Source: Planctomycetota bacterium
Lineage (GTDB): Bacteria > Planctomycetota > SZUA-567
Length of the DNA stretch: 7,668 nucleotides
Assembly (NCBI GenBank): GCA_020861125.1
Contig: JAJBSZ010000363.1
Coordinates: 1 to 7,668 of the forward strand
Direction: 5' to 3'
In this document: piece by piece, positions 6,801-7,668 of the stretch
How positions within the stretch are numbered: position 1 is the stretch's first letter
How the letters are laid out: every line of letters begins with the position of its first letter
Notes under the pieces: generated by a model
What the model saw: the letters and a program-made list of their open reading frames with translations, nothing else
The model's database searches: none
What the model was told of the DNA's origin: nothing
Program-made: the position numbers and the translations under genes

Positions 6801-7196
6801 CACCGAGTCCTTGCAGCGGGTGACGAAGGCCTCGATGCCGTAGGCCTCGATGGCCTGTTTCCCTTCGATGCCCAACTCCTTTTCCACCTCGATTTCCACC
6901 GGCAGGCCGTGGGTATCCCAGCCGGCCTTGCGGGGGACGTTGTAGCCCCGCATGGCGCGGTAGCGGGGGAAGAGATCCTTTACCACCCGGGTGAGGACAT
7001 GGCCCGGATGGGGCATGCCGTTGGCGGTGGGCGGGCCTTCGTAGAAGACGTAGGTGGATTTGCCCTCGGCCGCGGCCCGGCGCTCGCCCTGGGCGAGCTG
7101 CTGGGCGAAAATGCCTTCCCGTTTCCAGAAATCCAGCCACCGCAGTTCGGCGGCGGGGAAGTTGAGCTCCCGTTCTACCGGCTTGAAAACACCCAT
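3891..7196 (-). CDS. ileS: Isoleucyl-tRNA synthetase, type 2 (eukaryote-like)
   Basis: This class I synthetase charges tRNA-Ile with isoleucine and edits mischarged valine. The protein has 1101 residues, longer than type 1 bacterial enzymes (about 930) and in the type 2 range. The catalytic HXGH motif is HPGH (63-66) after GPPTANG. A zinc-binding-like CPRC lies at 190-193, the editing domain carries WTTTPWT (231-237) and HIAPAFGEDDY (326-336), and WALSRERYWGTPLPIW is at 453-468. CPDC is at 512-515 and the KMSKS loop reads KLSKK (626-630). The anticodon-binding region follows, then a long C-terminal extension with SQKIKVRQPL (871-880). GAGGAG lies just before the ATG at 7196, and the protein starts MGVFKPVERELNFPAAE as in the family. 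The frame continues 68 codons upstream, but that part runs through the promoter and has no similarity to the family. It heads the operon with purN and kdsD. Confidence 0.97.
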   Translation of the reverse strand: MGVFKPVERELNFPAAELRWLDFWKREGIFAQQLAQGERRAAAEGKSTYVFYEGPPTANGMPHPGHVLTRVVKDLFPRYRAMRGYNVPRKAGWDTHGLPVEIEVEKELGIEGKQAIEAYGIEAFVTRCKDSVFRYADAWRKLTERIGFWVDLDDPYVTYHESYIESVWWSLKHLWQADLIYHGHKIVPWCPRCGTALSSHEVGQGYKEVADPSAYVAFRSTADPALYYVAWTTTPWTLLANVALAVSPDHAYDYVRVGDETLVMASALREKVMGKIPHEVVRTVSGSDLVGQEYGQLFPFVETDTPAFRIVAGDFVGLDAGSGIVHIAPAFGEDDYRVGRENGLPLLNPVKPDGTFDAAILPWAGMFVKDADPLIIKELKARKQLVKAEQYLHDYPFCWRCPSPLLYYPRPAWYIRTTAVKDRMLENNAAIAWYPEHIRDGRFGNFLESNVDWALSRERYWGTPLPIWECSCGHKEVMGGKAELLARAVNREELPENFELHKPWVDKVHLRCPDCGGQMWRVPEVIDCWYDSGAMPFAQWGYPHRAESADRLARALPADFISEAIDQTRGWFYSLLAIATLLKECASRKRAAGEDLGDLAPWDQPYPLPYRRCLVLGLLLSAEGTKLSKKLRNYPDPFDVLDQEGADAMRWFFCISNQPWTSTRFFQGGIREAQKDFLVRLRNVYSFFVIYANIDGFDPRRGVAAVAQPEPAAFAAAPDRLPPERRSLLDRWMLSKLESATGEIAAHLEAMNILLAAQALNTLVEQLSNWYVRRSRDRFWASEQTEDKASAYWTLYETLCRIAILAAPFTPFFAEELYQNLARSLWPETLPASVHLCRWPDPDETRIDRSVEERMDLVREIASLGLAARASQKIKVRQPLARAVVILTDPSRQAGVEELADIIRDEINVKELAFADDASRYVSFTVKPNFQELGPILGKNMKACAAALAQADAAGVIQALKENGRYDLEVAGQMLHLTPGQLDVRIAAREGFAAADGRGAVVVLDAQVTEELEREGLARELINRIQTLRKELDLPFEARIAVRIGAGGKPARAAVEHADAIAAETLADDLRVEFEDLGATREFELAGETVRLSIRGVPERS

Positions 7197-7200
7197 GACT

Positions 7201-7206
7201 CTCCTC
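7201..7206 (-). promoter_or_regulatory. Ribosome-binding site fixing the ileS start
   Basis: The minus strand reads GAGGAG (7201-7206), followed by AGTC and then ATG at 7196. This strong purine-rich site supports the start at 7196 over the upstream in-frame start at 7400, which lies before the predicted promoter. Confidence 0.8.
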
Positions 7207-7278
7207 GCATAGTGTACTGGCAAAAGGCGCGATCGGCCCGGGCCAACGCCGCCCCGGCGGGCGACCACCCGGGATCGG

Positions 7279-7300
7279 CCCGCCGTTTCGATACGGCGGG
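7279..7300 (-). promoter_or_regulatory. Hairpin in the ileS leader
   Basis: CCCGCCGT and ACGGCGGG (7279-7286 and 7293-7300) form a perfect 8-bp GC-rich stem with a 6-base loop, about 10 bases after the predicted transcription start. There is no T-run after it. The 8-base words CCGATCCC, CCGATCCC and CCGATCGC recur on the minus strand at 7298-7305, 7271-7278 and 7229-7236, flanking and following the hairpin. No T-box signature for tRNA-Ile is visible. A regulatory role is possible but unproven; the stem may also simply stabilise the 5' end. Confidence 0.4.
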
Positions 7301-7316
7301 ATCGGACCGACTCTCC

Positions 7317-7344
7317 AGTATAGCGGCCGCCACGACTGGCGCAA
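7317..7344 (-). promoter_or_regulatory. Sigma-70-type promoter of the ileS-purN-kdsD operon
   Basis: The minus strand has -35 TTGCGC (7339-7344), a 16-base spacer and -10 TATACT (7317-7322), giving a start near 7310 and a leader of about 114 bases. The -10 box is excellent and the -35 box fair. The 16-base spacing equals that of the tRNA-Arg promoter in this window. Confidence 0.65.
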
Positions 7345-7400
7345 GGCCTCGGAGCACCCGGGAAACACCAGCCGCCGCCGACCCGGGTACCGGGGGCCAT

Positions 7401-7668
7401 TGGAGATACTCTTCAGTTGTCACAGATCCGTCCCGGCGTACAGCCGGTGGGCCGGTTACCGGTGCGCCGGCCGTGCCGCGTCGGCGTTGCCGCCGCCGTC
7501 CGGCGGCGAGGTGGTGCGCACAACCCGTTCGTGCCGCCGCACCACAATACCAGCGGTGGCCGCCGGACTGCCCCGCGCCCCCGGTTGCCCGACGGACCCG
7601 GCGCCGGACCGGCCGCCGGCACCGGCGGGCGGGCGGGGGGCCCGGGGAGGGGCCCGGGGAGAGGGACG
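7401..7668. other. Extremely GC-rich, structured region without a supported gene
   Basis: The last 108 bases are 89% GC by hand count. All three plus-strand frames and one minus-strand frame are open over most of this stretch, which is expected when stop codons are rare. The translations are Pro/Arg/Gly-rich with no recognisable family. Two adjacent hairpins stand out. One is GCCGCCG/CGGCGGC at 7492-7507. The other has outer arms 7511-7517 and 7539-7545 (GTGGTGC/GCACCAC), with inner arms 7518-7521 and 7531-7534. I cannot exclude the 3' end of a gene outside the window, or assembly noise at a contig end. Confidence 0.5.
7637..7660 (+). repeat. Exact 12-base tandem duplication in a G-rich run
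   Basis: GGGGCCCGGGGA occurs twice in direct succession (7637-7648 and 7649-7660). Together with GGGCGGGCGGGGGG just before (7627-7640) it gives seven runs of three or more G on the plus strand, a strong G-quadruplex pattern. Confidence 0.8.

Noticed and set aside
3936..7196. Swapped HXGH motif (GXHH) in the synthetase
   Set aside because: The motif reads HPGH at residues 63-66, which is the normal order.
7197..7316. T-box riboswitch in front of ileS
   Set aside because: The leader is too short and lacks the conserved T-box sequence and a terminator/antiterminator pair.
7197..7400. N-terminal extension of IleRS by 68 residues, starting at 7400
   Set aside because: The extra residues resemble no IleRS, the frame would cross the predicted promoter, and a strong ribosome site precedes the ATG at 7196.
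7175..7622. Two short minus-strand frames upstream of ileS (7175-7423 and 7413-7622)
   Set aside because: Both need GTG starts without ribosome sites, are Pro/Arg-rich with no family features, and one overlaps the start of ileS. Random openness is expected at this GC content.
1..7668. CRISPR array, transposon ends or insertion sequence
   Set aside because: No regularly spaced repeats, transposase-like protein or terminal inverted repeats with target duplications were seen.

Overview
The window is a piece of a GC-rich bacterial chromosome. Every protein gene I can support lies on the minus strand, so it reads from right to left. The organism is most likely a diderm (Gram-negative-type) bacterium, because it encodes an arabinose-5-phosphate isomerase of the KdsD family, which supplies Kdo for lipopolysaccharide. 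The isoleucyl-tRNA synthetase is the long, eukaryote-like type 2 form and the PurN carries an MYG-type loop. Together with the secreted low-complexity proteins, this makes me think of the PVC group (Planctomycetota, Verrucomicrobiota, Lentisphaerota, Kiritimatiellota). That placement is an inference with low confidence.

Right side (7197-7668): no gene I can defend. The outer part is extremely GC-rich, with strong hairpins, an exact 12-base tandem duplication and a G-quadruplex-like G-run at the edge. The inner part holds a good sigma-70-type promoter and a leader of about 110 bases with a stable hairpin. Middle (2256-7196): a tight three-gene unit, ileS - purN - kdsD. ileS and purN are 2 bases apart, and purN and kdsD overlap by 11 bases, so they are probably co-transcribed and translationally coupled. 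They serve unrelated tasks: tRNA charging, purine synthesis and the Kdo pathway.

Left-centre (465-1947): two consecutive genes for secreted proteins of unknown function, 176 and 288 residues. They share a signal peptide, a helical repeat module of about 60 residues and a linker that align residue for residue up to about position 93. After that they diverge completely: one ends in a Tyr/Gly-rich then His/Arg-rich tail, the other in a beta-rich domain followed by a Pro-rich, basic tail. This tandem pair is the least explained part of the window. The 1948-2255 gap in front of it holds a possible terminator for the upstream operon and an extended -10 promoter.

Left end (1-464): a tRNA-Arg(CCG) gene with encoded CCA, a near-consensus promoter and a hairpin terminator. 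Beyond it lies an AT-rich edge (39% GC over bases 1-80) that contrasts with the rest and may belong to another gene or to inserted DNA.
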